A stretch of 64,000 bases of DNA from JOPF133 sp052144935 (GCA_052144935.1 JBKQPR010000325.1:13687-77686), one strand, 5' to 3'. Counted from the first letter of the stretch, positions 1 through 8,022 are shown. The notes: generated by a model not told the origin, from the sequence alone. Translations and numbers: made by a program.

Positions 1-801
1 GCCGCCCTGGTGCAACTGGGATTCCCGTCGCCGTATCCCTGGCTGCCTCGCGAGCAGGCCCTTTTGGATGCCGTGGGGGCGCGCTGTGCCAAGGCCATCG
101 AGCGGGCGCGGCTGGAAGAGCACGTGCGGCGCCTGCAGGCCGCCGGGCGGCGCGCCGAGGAGGAAGAACGCCACCGCATCGGGCGGGAACTCCACGACGA
201 GGCCGGCCAGGCGCTGCTGCTGCTGCGCCTGCAACTGGAGATGATGGAACGCGAAGCCCCGGCCGCGCTGGCCCGCCGCTTGCGGGAGGCCCGCGGCATC
301 GCCGAGAAGACCGTGGACGAACTGCGGCGCATAGTGGCCGCGCTCAGCCCGGAAGTGCTCGAACGGCTGGGCCTGGAGTCCGCTCTCCGCCAACTGGCGG
401 GGCGCTTTCAGAAGATGCACTCCGCCCGGCTGCGTTTGAGGATCGGGAAACTGGCCGCGCTCGCGCCGCCGGTCGAGCAGGTGATTTACCGGGTCGCCCA
501 GGAGTGCCTGCAAAATATTGCCAAACATTCTCAGGCCTCCGCTGTAAACCTTTTGCTCCAATCCGCCGATCAGAGTATCAGGCTGAGCGTTTCGGATAAC
601 GGCGCCGGCTTTTGTGCGGAAAGGGCTTGGAGCAAGACGATGTCATTCGGTCTGTCGGGAATGCGAGAGCGCGCCACCACGCTGGGTGGAACTCTCACCG
701 TGCGCAGCGCGCCGGGAAAGGGCGCCCGAATCGTTCTGAGCCTGCCTCTAGGGGCCGCAGCGGTGGGAAGCAATGGCAAAAATTCGCGTATTATTGACTG
801 A
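1..801 (+). CDS. NarL-family sensor histidine kinase, 5' partial
   Basis: The reading frame is open from base 1, so the N-terminus lies outside the window. The first residues look like the end of a GAF-type sensor domain followed by a coiled segment. A HisKA_3 dimerisation/phosphoacceptor domain follows, with the histidine of the ELHDEAGQ motif at bases 193-195. An HATPase domain has the N box (CLQNIAKHS), G1 box (SDNGAGF) and a late FGLSGMRERA block, which is the architecture of NarX/DegS-like kinases. It should autophosphorylate on His and pass the phosphate to the response regulator that overlaps its 3' end by 29 bp. The signal sensed cannot be judged because the input domain is cut off. 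Confidence 0.9.
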   Translation, partial: AALVQLGFPSPYPWLPREQALLDAVGARCAKAIERARLEEHVRRLQAAGRRAEEEERHRIGRELHDEAGQALLLLRLQLEMMEREAPAALARRLREARGIAEKTVDELRRIVAALSPEVLERLGLESALRQLAGRFQKMHSARLRLRIGKLAALAPPVEQVIYRVAQECLQNIAKHSQASAVNLLLQSADQSIRLSVSDNGAGFCAERAWSKTMSFGLSGMRERATTLGGTLTVRSAPGKGARIVLSLPLGAAAVGSNGKNSRIID

Positions 802-1444
802 CGATCACACATTATTCCGCCAAGGCGTTCGAACGCTTCTGGCGGCCGAACCCGATATAGAAGTGGCCGGCGAGGCGGTCAACGCCGCCGACGCGGTGGC
901 TCTGGCTAACGAAATCCGTCCCGACCTGGTCCTCATGGACATCGGCATGCAAGGATTGAGCAGCTTTGAAGCTACCCGCCAGATTCGCAAAGACCACCCC
1001 GAAACCCGCGTGGTGTTCCTTTCCATGTACGACGATGAGGATTATCTGGCCGAATGCGTGGATATGGGGGCCAACGGTTACGTGTTGAAGGATAGCCCTG
1101 CCGAACAACTCGTCAGCGCCATTCGGGAGGTCCATCGCGGGGGAAGCTACCTCAGCCCGCGCCTGCTCACACGGCTGGTGGACGATTTCCGCGCGCAGGG
1201 GACCGGATCGGCCCGCCAGCCTCGCTTTGGCACCTTGACCAAGCGCGAGCGCGAGATCCTCAAGATGTTGGCCGAGGGTCGTTCGGTGAAGGAAATCGCC
1301 GCCGGCTTCGCCCTCAGCGTGAAGACCGTGGAGGCCCATAAGTTCAATCTGATGCGCAAGCTGGACATCCACAACAAGGCTCAACTGGTGCAATATGCGA
1401 TCCAGAAGAAGGTCATCCGCTTACCGGAGTTGGCACCGGGTTAA
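773..1444 (+). CDS. NarL/FixJ-family response regulator
   Basis: A 223-residue, two-domain regulator. The receiver domain (residues 4-120) has the acidic pair D10-D11, the phosphoacceptor D56 (LVLMDIGM) and the conserved lysine in VLKDSPA. The C-terminal LuxR-type HTH (about 150-215) carries LTKREREILKMLAEG and a recognition helix in SVKTVEAHKFNLMRKL. The ATG lies inside the 3' end of the upstream kinase gene, so the pair is probably translationally coupled. Target genes are unknown. Confidence 0.93.
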   Translation: MAKIRVLLTDDHTLFRQGVRTLLAAEPDIEVAGEAVNAADAVALANEIRPDLVLMDIGMQGLSSFEATRQIRKDHPETRVVFLSMYDDEDYLAECVDMGANGYVLKDSPAEQLVSAIREVHRGGSYLSPRLLTRLVDDFRAQGTGSARQPRFGTLTKREREILKMLAEGRSVKEIAAGFALSVKTVEAHKFNLMRKLDIHNKAQLVQYAIQKKVIRLPELAPG

Positions 1445-1484
1445 GTTGGCGGCCGGCCGAGTTGGCGGCCGGCTGAGTTGGCGA
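1443..1484. repeat. short tandem repeat after the response regulator
   Basis: Three consecutive imperfect copies of a ~15-bp GC-rich unit (GAGTTGGCGGCCGGC-like) follow the response-regulator stop codon. GGCCGGCC is self-complementary, so it may fold and help end transcription, but there is no T-run. The rest of the gap to the convergent pseudopilin gene shows nothing recognisable. Confidence 0.4.
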
Positions 1485-1531
1485 TGGGCGGATGGCGTCC
1501 GGCTTTCCACGCCTGGGGCCACCGATAGACC

Positions 1532-2011
1532 TCACCAAGGCGGCGACTGCGAATACGGAGTGCCGTCGAGGCTGATTTTGTCGGAGCCGCTCCTGAGATC
1601 GAAAATGCCAGGTTCGGATTGGCTGACGCTCTGGCTGGCATCTTCCAATATCAGCTTCCAGGTGGTGCTGGAGCCGGTAATCGGATCCACCGGTATCTCG
1701 CGCAAGTAGCCCGCCTCCACCAGGTCCTGCAAGCTTTGGGGCGCCTTCTGCTTGTCGTACGTGTAGTTATCGATCACGGTGCGGAGCGTGAACAGGTTGT
1801 TCTTGAGCACGCTTTCTTTGGATCGAATAATCGTCTTGTTGTAGATGGGGATCGCCATCGTGATCAGAATCACGATGATGGTGATGACCACCATCAACTC
1901 CACGAAAGTGAAGCCCGCGAGCCGCCGCCGTTTGCCGGCAGCCCGGGGCGCAAGTCCACGGGGCGAAACCTGGGCCTGATGGTTACGGCCAATCCGAGTA
2001 ATTCGTACCAT
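1532..2011 (-). CDS. type II secretion/type IV pseudopilin (GspG-like)
   Basis: A 159-residue class III-signal protein: a basic leader ending KRRRLAG, then FTFVELMVV with the conserved Glu at +5 (cleavage expected after G33), a ~20-residue hydrophobic helix and a small globular domain. The latter contains the GspG-like sequence LQDLVEAGYLREIPVDPITG. The ATG at 2009-2011 is preferred over the one at 2044 because it shortens an unusually long leader and leaves a 29-bp overlap with the upstream pseudopilin gene. Last gene of the secretin/pseudopilin operon. GspG-type proteins form the core of the T2SS pseudopilus. The 33-residue leader is still long for the family. Confidence 0.85.
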   Translation of the reverse strand: MVRITRIGRNHQAQVSPRGLAPRAAGKRRRLAGFTFVELMVVITIIVILITMAIPIYNKTIIRSKESVLKNNLFTLRTVIDNYTYDKQKAPQSLQDLVEAGYLREIPVDPITGSSTTWKLILEDASQSVSQSEPGIFDLRSGSDKISLDGTPYSQSPPW

Positions 2012-2453
2012 CGGGCGCCTTCTCCATGGTCTTGCTATGCACATCGAATACGTTCTGGCCGCCCCAACTGTCGGAGGTGGGGTCGTCCTGGTCGCTGCGC
2101 AACCCCCACTCGGCTTTTCCGGTGAATGGGTCTCTAGGGATGCGGCGGAGGAAACGCATCTTCTTGCCGTCGGCGCTCTGTGCCAGTTTCACGCCCTCGA
2201 CGAGCTGCTCGAGAGTCTCCGGGTAGCAGTTGGTGCCCTGTTTGGGCGGTCCCAGGTAGCCGGCATCGCAGACGTCCTTATACTTGTCGATCGCGTGGCG
2301 CATCTCCGTAACGGCGTAGCGCAGGTCGCGCTCGCGCTCGGCGCGCACCTTCGAGCGCGCCAGCGGCACCGCCATGGTGGTGAGGACCAGCATGACGGTA
2401 AAGGCCACGATGAGTTCTACCAGTGTCAATCCACGTTGGGTTCTTCGCCGCAT
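1983..2453 (-). CDS. type II secretion/type IV pseudopilin (GspG-like)
   Basis: A 156-residue protein with a short leader MRRRTQRG, cleavage expected after G8, and a mature N-terminus LTLVELIVAF with Glu at +5. After the N-terminal helix comes a basic amphipathic stretch (KVRAERERDLRYAVTEMR) and the GspG-like segment PETLEQLVEGV...RRIPRDPFTG. It lies 14 bp downstream of the secretin gene and overlaps the second pseudopilin gene, so all three are probably co-transcribed. A role in the pseudopilus of an acidobacterial T2SS-like or pilus system is inferred from context. Confidence 0.87.
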   Translation of the reverse strand: MRRRTQRGLTLVELIVAFTVMLVLTTMAVPLARSKVRAERERDLRYAVTEMRHAIDKYKDVCDAGYLGPPKQGTNCYPETLEQLVEGVKLAQSADGKKMRFLRRIPRDPFTGKAEWGLRSDQDDPTSDSWGGQNVFDVHSKTMEKAPDGTNYSDWP

Positions 2454-2467
2454 AACCTCATCTTATT

Positions 2468-5080
2468 TTATTTCACGTTGACGGTCAGTTGAGGGCTGCT
2501 TTGTCCGATGACCTGGCCCTGCGGATTGCGCAACATCAGGTTGGGAGCCGAGACTGTGACCGTGCCCTTCCCTACAGCCTGGAAATTCAGGATCGCGAGT
2601 TTGCCGGATGCCGTGACGCCCGGCGTCCCTGGGGTACGCGAAAGCTCTATGGTGGCCGAGCCCGAGTCGTTCATGATGTTCTTGGTGAAGACCGGTTGCT
2701 GGCCGCCCACCGTGAATAACCCGCCGCGGACTACATCGTTCAAATGCAATACCTTTGGATCGAACTGAACCTGGATATGCGCGGAGGCCAAATCGTTGGC
2801 ATTGTCCACCGCCAGCGCCACGCTGAACACACCGGAAGTGCTCGTGTCGATCTGAGCCGGGAGGAAGTGGACCGCAGTGGCCGCCCCCGGACGCGTACCA
2901 GGGGTCGTGGGACCAACCGGCGGCGCCGTTGCCGGTGGCAGTGTCGCGCCGGCGGGAGCGGTAGGCGGGGCCGTTGCCGGTGGCAGCATCGCGCCGGCGG
3001 GAGTGGTAGGCGGCGCCGTTGCCGGTGGCATTGCCGCGTTAGCCACGGCGGCTGGGACTGCGCCCGGCACTTGCGCGGAAGCCGCCGGAGCGCCGGGCAC
3101 GGCAACTGGGACTGCGCCCGGCACTTGCGCGGAAGCCGCCGGAGCGCCGGGCACGGCAGCCGAAGGCGTGGACGGCGCGGCAGGCGCCTCCGCCGTCCTG
3201 GGAGCATAGTTCAACTTGACGATGGTGGAGTTGCCCACGGCTTTGGGACGAATATTCTCGGCCGTGATGGACGGCCGGCGAATGATGTGCGGGACGATCG
3301 CGATCATGATCTCATCGCGCTCCCGGTCCACGCTGCTGCCTTTGAACAAATTGCCCAGAATCGGGATGCTGCTGAGACCCGGAATGCCCGTCAGTTGTTT
3401 GGAATCCGTGGTATCGATCAGGCCCGCGATCAGGTTGACCTCGCCTTCGCGCAAGCGGATATCGTGCGTAACCTTGCGCTGCCCGATGATGGGCTCGTTG
3501 ATGCCTCCCAGGTTCACCGTGCCGGCGATGTTGGAAATGTCGAGCTCGATATGCAGCGATATATCGCCGTTATCGTGGACATGGGTCAGCATATCCACGT
3601 TGACGCCCACGTCGATATACGTGAACTGGGTATTGACCAGCGGGTTGACGCCCACACCGGCGACGCCGGGTTGGTAACTGCCGCTGGCGGTGGGCTCGCG
3701 CTGGCCGATTTTCAGGGTAGCCTTGATGTTATCCAGGGTGCGGATTTGCGGCGACTGCAGCACCTTGGTCTTGGTATCGCTCATGGTGGCCTGCAACAGC
3801 GCGTTCGGCAGGGTGACCGAAAAATCGGCCGAGGAGAGATGCCCGAGGTTGGAAAGCGGGATCGCCGCGCCAGGGGTGGTGGTGCCCGAAGTGGTGGGAG
3901 TCGTAGTGGTCGTGGTGCTGGAGGTGGTACTGCTGGTGGTGCTGGCGGTGCTGCTGGTGCTCGATGCAGGCACCTGAAGGCTGGTGCGGGGGGAGAAGTT
4001 AATCGGCGCGTTGAGGCCTCCGGTTGCAATCGCCGCGGAAAGCGAGCGGTCGAATACCGAATCGGTCTCCAGCACCATGATATCCACCTGCACCTCCGAC
4101 CGGGGCTTATCCAGGTCGTGGATCACCGCTTCCGCCAGCGCCACCTTATCCGCCTCGCCGCGCACCACGATGGCGTTCTGGGCATTGTAGGCGGTGATGC
4201 GTTGCAGTTCCGTGACCGACCGTACGACATTGACGATTTCCTGAATCTCCTGGGCCACGTTGACGTTGGACAGGTAAAACACCTGCGTGACCATGTCGTC
4301 GAAGTCGTGGTGCTTGGTCGTGCTGTCGTTGGCGATGAAGATCGTGTTAGGGGCGAGCGGCTTCCAGAAAGACTTGGTGGTCAGTGCGAGGTAATTGAGG
4401 GCCTGTTCCAGGGTGGAATCCCCCAGATCCACATTCAGACTGTTTTTGGCGGGATTGGTGTAGTCCGGATCCCACACGACGTTGATACCGGCGATTTTGG
4501 CCACCGTTTCGAACAGCACCTTGGCGGTCTGGTTATTGAACTTCATATCTCTGGGAAGCGGGTTCAGCGGCTTGAGTACGGGAAGCGGCAGAATGCGGTT
4601 GATTCTTTCGTCGGCCGCCTTGCGCTCCTCCTCGATCGGTGTCAGGCCGCGTTCCTCCGCGGGCATCTCCTTGCCGGTCTCCTGGACTCTTTGGCGTTCC
4701 CGCTGGATCATCTCCTGGGTGCGCAGGATTTCCTGCTCGGCCACCGAGGAGGCCGGATTGAGTGCGAAAGCCTTCTGGAACTCCAGCAAAGCTTCTCCCA
4801 GTTGGCCCCGCGAGCGGATCTTCATTCCCTGATCCTGATGTACTGCGCTGGCTTGGAACCGGGCCTTGGTGGTGGCCATCTGGTAGACCATTTCGGATGG
4901 GTCGGTCGAGAGCGCCTGCTCGTAACATTCGACGGCGGCGTCCCATTCCCGCTTGTCTTCGTGCTTCCGGCCCTCGGCCAGATACCGGTCGCCCTTGCGC
5001 GTGCGCGCCTCCAGGGGCAACATCGGACCGAGCAGTGCCGCGATCCCGATCACTGCCACTAAACGGTTGAAAAAGAGCAT
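2468..5080 (-). CDS. secretin (GspD/PilQ-like) with N-terminal TPR and C-terminal cohesin-like domain
   Basis: An 870-residue outer-membrane channel protein. Order: signal peptide (about 1-25); TPR-like helices (28-110); coiled, charged segment; periplasmic N domains (about 175-350); a Ser/Thr-rich low-complexity insert; a secretin core with the signature around VNLIAGLIDTTDSKQLTGIP and SIPILGNLF; an Ala/Pro-rich linker with an exact 54-bp DNA repeat; and a final ~110-residue beta-rich domain (VQFDPKVLHLNDV...GVTASGKLAILNFQAVGKG) resembling cohesin/carbohydrate-binding modules. Two pseudopilins follow on the same strand. Secretins form the multimeric gate of T2SS or T4P. The cohesin-like tail could bind a surface partner, which is inference. 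It starts 130 bp from the divergent smpB. Confidence 0.88.
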   Translation of the reverse strand: MLFFNRLVAVIGIAALLGPMLPLEARTRKGDRYLAEGRKHEDKREWDAAVECYEQALSTDPSEMVYQMATTKARFQASAVHQDQGMKIRSRGQLGEALLEFQKAFALNPASSVAEQEILRTQEMIQRERQRVQETGKEMPAEERGLTPIEEERKAADERINRILPLPVLKPLNPLPRDMKFNNQTAKVLFETVAKIAGINVVWDPDYTNPAKNSLNVDLGDSTLEQALNYLALTTKSFWKPLAPNTIFIANDSTTKHHDFDDMVTQVFYLSNVNVAQEIQEIVNVVRSVTELQRITAYNAQNAIVVRGEADKVALAEAVIHDLDKPRSEVQVDIMVLETDSVFDRSLSAAIATGGLNAPINFSPRTSLQVPASSTSSTASTTSSTTSSTTTTTTPTTSGTTTPGAAIPLSNLGHLSSADFSVTLPNALLQATMSDTKTKVLQSPQIRTLDNIKATLKIGQREPTASGSYQPGVAGVGVNPLVNTQFTYIDVGVNVDMLTHVHDNGDISLHIELDISNIAGTVNLGGINEPIIGQRKVTHDIRLREGEVNLIAGLIDTTDSKQLTGIPGLSSIPILGNLFKGSSVDRERDEIMIAIVPHIIRRPSITAENIRPKAVGNSTIVKLNYAPRTAEAPAAPSTPSAAVPGAPAASAQVPGAVPVAVPGAPAASAQVPGAVPAAVANAAMPPATAPPTTPAGAMLPPATAPPTAPAGATLPPATAPPVGPTTPGTRPGAATAVHFLPAQIDTSTSGVFSVALAVDNANDLASAHIQVQFDPKVLHLNDVVRGGLFTVGGQQPVFTKNIMNDSGSATIELSRTPGTPGVTASGKLAILNFQAVGKGTVTVSAPNLMLRNPQGQVIGQSSPQLTVNVK
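3054..3161. repeat. 54-bp tandem repeat inside the secretin linker
   Basis: Two consecutive 54-bp units (3054-3107 and 3108-3161), differing only at the final bases, encode an 18-residue Ala/Pro/Val linker module twice. A related, looser 15-18 residue repeat precedes it (2930-3050). Length is a multiple of three, so copy-number change would alter linker length without a frameshift. Confidence 0.85.
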
Positions 5081-5210
5081 GTTCCTATGCGTTCCCAGTG
5101 TTTCCGAAGCCCCGTGTTAAGATGAATTGCAATCTCGCGGACCGGGAGCATTCTAAAGTCATTGACGAGATTGATCTTCCGGGCGTTGAGAGGAAAACCA
5201 CGGGGCGGCC

Positions 5211-5672
5211 TTGAAAGACTCCTCCACCAAAATCCTGAGCGACAACCGTCAGGCCGGCCACAACTACTTTCTGCTGGAACGCTTCGAGGCCGGGATGGTG
5301 CTCACCGGTACCGAGGTGAAAGCCGCCAAGGACGGGAAGGTCCAGCTTAAGGACGCCTACGCCACCGTGATCGGCAACGAAGCCTGGCTGGTAAACGCCC
5401 ACATCAGCCAGTATTCGCACGGCAACCGGGAGAACCATCCGCCGGTGCGCAACCGCAAACTGCTGCTGCACCGGCGCGAGATCGACAAGCTGCTGGGTGA
5501 AACCCGGGAGAAGGGCCTGGCCCTGATTCCCACCCGCATGTATTTGAAAAACGGGCGGATCAAGTGCGAGGTAGCGGTCGCCAAGGGCAAGAAACTGCAC
5601 GACAAGCGCGAAGCCGAGCGGGCCCGCACCGCCGACGAGGAGGCCCGCGCCGAGATGCGGCGGCGGGCGTAG
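5211..5672 (+). CDS. smpB: SsrA-binding protein SmpB
   Basis: A 153-residue protein of normal SmpB length. Family signatures: NRQAGHNYFLLERFEAGMVLTG near the N-terminus, GTEVKAAKDGKVQLKDAY, HISQY, a basic HDKREAERAR segment and a C-terminal basic tail. It binds tmRNA and alanyl-tRNA-like structures for trans-translation rescue of stalled ribosomes. The best start is TTG at 5211, which gives the usual short N-terminus; no ATG is available until after conserved residues. It is divergent from the secretin gene. The tmRNA gene itself was not found in this window. Confidence 0.95.
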   Translation: MKDSSTKILSDNRQAGHNYFLLERFEAGMVLTGTEVKAAKDGKVQLKDAYATVIGNEAWLVNAHISQYSHGNRENHPPVRNRKLLLHRREIDKLLGETREKGLALIPTRMYLKNGRIKCEVAVAKGKKLHDKREAERARTADEEARAEMRRRA

Positions 5673-5724
5673 CGCCGGGCTTCTCGCGGTCTCCTCGCCG
5701 CAGCCGCCCTTCCACCCTTCCCTG

Positions 5725-5976
5725 CTACCGCTGCTTCTTGGCCGCAGGCACCCCCGGCTTTGCGGCTGGCGGGGCTGGGGCGGCGGGAATCACCTCGGCG
5801 AGCTGGATGCTGTCCAGCTTAGGGAAGGTCTTGTCGAGCTATGCCTTCCCCTGGCTGACGATCAGGTCTTGGCCGGGCGTTTGCCCATTAGCCTCTGAAG
5901 ATGCCGTCCACGATTTCCATCCCCTCGGTCACGGCGCCGAAGGGCGCAAAGCCATCCCTATCCAACGCGAGCGCCG
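5725..5976 (-). pseudogene. remnant of a peptidyl-prolyl isomerase gene (3' end of a duplicate)
   Basis: Read on the minus strand, this segment matches the last third of the intact isomerase gene at 6828-7589. One frame gives DGFAPFGAVTEGMEIVDG, against DGQGFAAFGTVTEGMDVVEG in the intact copy. After a frameshift it gives LDKTFPKLDSIQLAEVI and an Ala/Pro/Lys tail, against LDKNFPKLDSIKSAVVI. The tyrosine codon before LDK has become TAG. The N-terminal two thirds, including the signal peptide and catalytic core, are missing; the HEPN gene begins exactly where homology ends. Confidence 0.85.
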
Positions 5977-6396
5977 TTAGCTTTCCGATCCCGGGTCGAT
6001 TTCCACGCGAAGGTGTACCTCCGCGCACACCCTCTCCGCGATCTCGAGCGCTCGAGTTGCTTCCTCGACGTCTGGTTGATAGGGGGCGTCGGGGTACCGG
6101 AAAGCGGACGCGTAGTCGGTCAAGTCCGCAGCCTCAGACAGCAACGGCGCTAATCCCGGATCGAGGTCCCCGCATTGCAGTCCGAGTTGCACAAGATCGT
6201 GCGTCTTGCGAAAGGGCGTATTTCGCAACGCCAGAAAGGCCTTGGCTGCCTTCTCGGCTGCCTGCTGGCTGTGAAACAAAGACCTGGATGGCTCGGGATC
6301 TTCAGGCGGGAGCAGAAGTCTGGCCGAGTGCAGGTCCTTAGCCGCTTCGCGCAACCACTTGCACGCCTCCCTACGCAGCGCTTCGTTCGGCATCAT
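5977..6396 (-). CDS. HEPN-domain protein of an MNT/HEPN pair
   Basis: A helical HEPN-domain protein of about 139 residues. It has the typical KWLREAAKDLHSARLLL start, the FHSQQAAEKAAKAFLAL helix and a conserved KTHDLVQL motif (the HEPN His). HEPN proteins of this kind are RNases or toxin partners of minimal nucleotidyltransferases. The strict RX4HXY motif of HepT (with its modifiable Tyr) is not seen: the residues after His are Asp-Leu. An ATG at 6394-6396 was chosen because homology starts there and a purine-rich AGGCAGGA stretch precedes it. It overlaps the nucleotidyltransferase gene by 26 bp. It could act as a toxin or as a substrate-binding partner; the sequence does not decide. Confidence 0.85.
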   Translation of the reverse strand: MMPNEALRREACKWLREAAKDLHSARLLLPPEDPEPSRSLFHSQQAAEKAAKAFLALRNTPFRKTHDLVQLGLQCGDLDPGLAPLLSEAADLTDYASAFRYPDAPYQPDVEEATRALEIAERVCAEVHLRVEIDPGSES

Positions 6397-6706
6397 AAAG
6401 TATCCTGCCTTCACGCACCACCGTGGCCGGCAACGAGCTGAGCACATGCGCCGCCCGCAGATCAAAGTCGCCGCGCGCTATCCGAACCACGTCCACAGCG
6501 GCCCGCAGTCCCCACAAATTCCGGTGAACGCCGGCAGCCTTATAGAGGCTCGGAGGTGCGTCGTCCGGCAGTACGACGCAGAAATCCAGATCGCTGTCCG
6601 GCCCGGATTCGCCCCGCGCTTCCGATCCAAAGAGGTAGATGCGAACCGGCCGATAAAACTCCACCAGCCGCCGGGTAATTTCCTCGATCGTCTCCTGTTT
6701 GGTCAT
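6371..6706 (-). CDS. minimal nucleotidyltransferase (MNT) partner of HEPN
   Basis: A 111-residue nucleotidyltransferase of the pol-beta superfamily. The active-site motif is LFGSEARGESGPDSDLDF, with G27-S28 and the metal-binding D39 and D41. A distal acidic strand sits in AAVDVVRIARGDFD. In characterised MNT/HEPN systems (type VII toxin-antitoxin) the MNT protein AMPylates the HEPN partner and neutralises it. Here the same role is inferred from overlap and gene order (MNT first, HEPN second). The pair sits between a broken and an intact isomerase copy, so it may have arrived with, or recombined through, that duplication. Confidence 0.88.
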   Translation of the reverse strand: MTKQETIEEITRRLVEFYRPVRIYLFGSEARGESGPDSDLDFCVVLPDDAPPSLYKAAGVHRNLWGLRAAVDVVRIARGDFDLRAAHVLSSLPATVVREGRILYDAERSAA

Positions 6707-6827
6707 AACCCGTCCCGTTGCGCTTGCACAGCGAACAGACCCGGCGAGCCGGATAGCGCGCTGCCTAACAACTCCCCAAAAGAACCATGGTCAGCCCCAC
6801 AGGCCCGCCGTTCCTAAATTCCCCGGG

Positions 6828-7589
6828 CTACTGTTTTTTGGGCGGGGCCGGCGCGGCCGGTGGGGTGGCCTTCTTGGCCGCCGGGGCAGGTGGCTCGGGG
6901 AAGATCACGACCGCCGACTTGATGCTGTCCAGTTTGGGGAAGTTTTTGTCCAGATAGGCTTTACCGAATTGTTCGGCAAGCTGCTGGCTGGGCCCGCGGC
7001 CGCCCTGTTCCTTCATCTCCCCGTAGCCGCTGTAAAGGCCTTCGACTACGTCCATGCCCTCGGTCACCGTGCCGAACGCGGCAAAGCCCTGGCCGTCCAG
7101 TGGGCCGTTGTCCCTCAAATTGATGAACAACTGCGTGGTGCGGGTATTGGGACCGGCGGTAGCGAAGACCAGGGTGCCCTTGGTGTTGCTTTGCTTCACC
7201 GGATCGTCTTTGATGGGCGCTTTACCCCAGGCGGCATTCACGGCCGGGTCGGCAGCCATTCCAAACTGCACGATGAAACCGGGGGCTATGCGGTAGAACG
7301 ATGAATCGGTGAGGTACCGGCTCCTCACCATGTTGTAAAAACGGTCCGCGCCCAAAGGGGCCCACTCGCGGTGCACTTCCACCACGATATCGCCATGCGT
7401 GGTGGTGAACTTCACGCGATAGAGAGGCGGCGCGATTGCTCTAAACGCAGCCGGGTTCAGCAGCGGATTGGGCCGCGGCGCGGCGGGCGCGGTCTTGGCC
7501 GGGGAAGCCTGGGTCTTGGGGGCAGCCGGGGGCGGCGTCTGCGCCAGCGCGGCGGCGCCGCAAAGGGTTAAAGTAAGCAGGGCTTTCAT
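6828..7589 (-). CDS. exported cyclophilin-type peptidyl-prolyl cis-trans isomerase
   Basis: A 253-residue cyclophilin-type isomerase with a signal peptide (MKALLTLTLCGAAALAQ) and a Pro/Ala-rich linker. The cyclophilin fold starts at FTTTHGDIVVEVHREWAP. Core motifs include ADRFYNMVRSRYLTDSSFYRIAPG, GTLVFATAGPNTRTTQLFINL and GQGFAAFGTVTEGMDVV. It should catalyse proline isomerisation in the periplasm. The tail is Ala/Pro/Lys-rich. The start is placed at the internal ATG 7587-7589 because it begins a clean signal peptide; an upstream in-frame start at 7628 adds 13 residues that do not fit a leader. A degenerate copy of its 3' end lies at 5725-5976. Confidence 0.9.
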   Translation of the reverse strand: MKALLTLTLCGAAALAQTPPPAAPKTQASPAKTAPAAPRPNPLLNPAAFRAIAPPLYRVKFTTTHGDIVVEVHREWAPLGADRFYNMVRSRYLTDSSFYRIAPGFIVQFGMAADPAVNAAWGKAPIKDDPVKQSNTKGTLVFATAGPNTRTTQLFINLRDNGPLDGQGFAAFGTVTEGMDVVEGLYSGYGEMKEQGGRGPSQQLAEQFGKAYLDKNFPKLDSIKSAVVIFPEPPAPAAKKATPPAAPAPPKKQ

Positions 7590-7705
7590 CAGGGCCCATT
7601 TTAAATCAAAGTAGGTTGCGATACGCATCCTCTCTGCGACCGGCGCGGCCGGCCGCGACTGGCACGGCCAGACAGGTTAAGGCCGGTGTCCGCTTGGCTA
7701 TGGCG

Positions 7706-7818
7706 GCGCGGTATTCGCGCGGCCTCACGCGGACGGGCCGGGGGGTGTGCGGGGCCGTCGGGGCGCGGCATTCGCGCGGCCTCGCGGGGACGCGCCGGGA
7801 TGTGCGCGGGGCCGTCGG
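7706..7818. repeat. tandem duplication of ~57 bp, very GC-rich
   Basis: Two adjacent GC-rich units (about 7706-7761 and 7763-7818) share most positions, both beginning GCGCGG.ATTCGCGCGGCCTC and ending GGGGCCGTCGG. They lie in the 290-bp gap upstream of the DAHP synthase promoter. One frame is open through both, but the product is Arg/Gly-rich and has no family look, so I do not call a gene. Confidence 0.7.
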
Positions 7819-7879
7819 ACCAGCCCGATACACTCCACCGGGGTGGTGCCAGTAAATTCGAGTAATTGAGCAGGTTAGC

Positions 7880-7909
7880 TTGTCGCCAACGATCACCATG
7901 GTGTATATT
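7880..7909 (+). promoter_or_regulatory. putative sigma70 promoter of the DAHP synthase leader
   Basis: TTGTCG at 7880-7885 and TATATT at 7904-7909 are separated by 18 bp, a reasonable sigma70-like match. Transcription would begin near 7915-7917, only 2-4 nt before the ATG at 7919. That would make the leader peptide nearly leaderless from its second in-frame ATG. Inference from sequence only. Confidence 0.45.
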
Positions 7910-7981
7910 GGAATATCGATGCTACGGGCCTTCTCCAACAGCTTTACCGGCCGGTTCTGGTCTTTCCGCCAGACCCGGTGA
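7898..7981 (+). CDS. aromatic-rich leader peptide (attenuator) upstream of DAHP synthase
   Basis: A 27-codon ORF starts at ATG 7898 (or 20 codons from the in-frame ATG 7919) and stops at TGA 7979-7981. Its second half holds four Phe codons and one Trp codon in a short span (AFSNSFTGRFWSFRQTR). This matches the logic of pheL/trpL-type leader peptides, in which ribosome stalling at scarce aminoacyl-tRNA selects an antiterminator. It ends 41 bp before a strong intrinsic terminator that itself lies just upstream of the DAHP synthase gene, whose product opens aromatic amino acid synthesis. No clear Shine-Dalgarno precedes either ATG, which is the weak point. The promoter placement suggests leaderless translation from 7919. 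Confidence 0.7.
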   Translation: MVYIGISMLRAFSNSFTGRFWSFRQTR

Positions 7982-8022
7982 GTGGCGTTGGTCCGAACGG
8001 CATCCCCAAGCGTTGTTTGACC

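Noticed and set aside
2744..5062. Long plus-strand ORF antisense to the secretin
   Set aside because: It is an Arg/Gly-rich shadow frame of high-GC DNA; the minus-strand secretin has clear domains.
7616..7855. 79-codon Arg/Gly-rich ORF upstream of the DAHP synthase leader
   Set aside because: It is produced by the GC-rich tandem duplication; no ribosome site or family.
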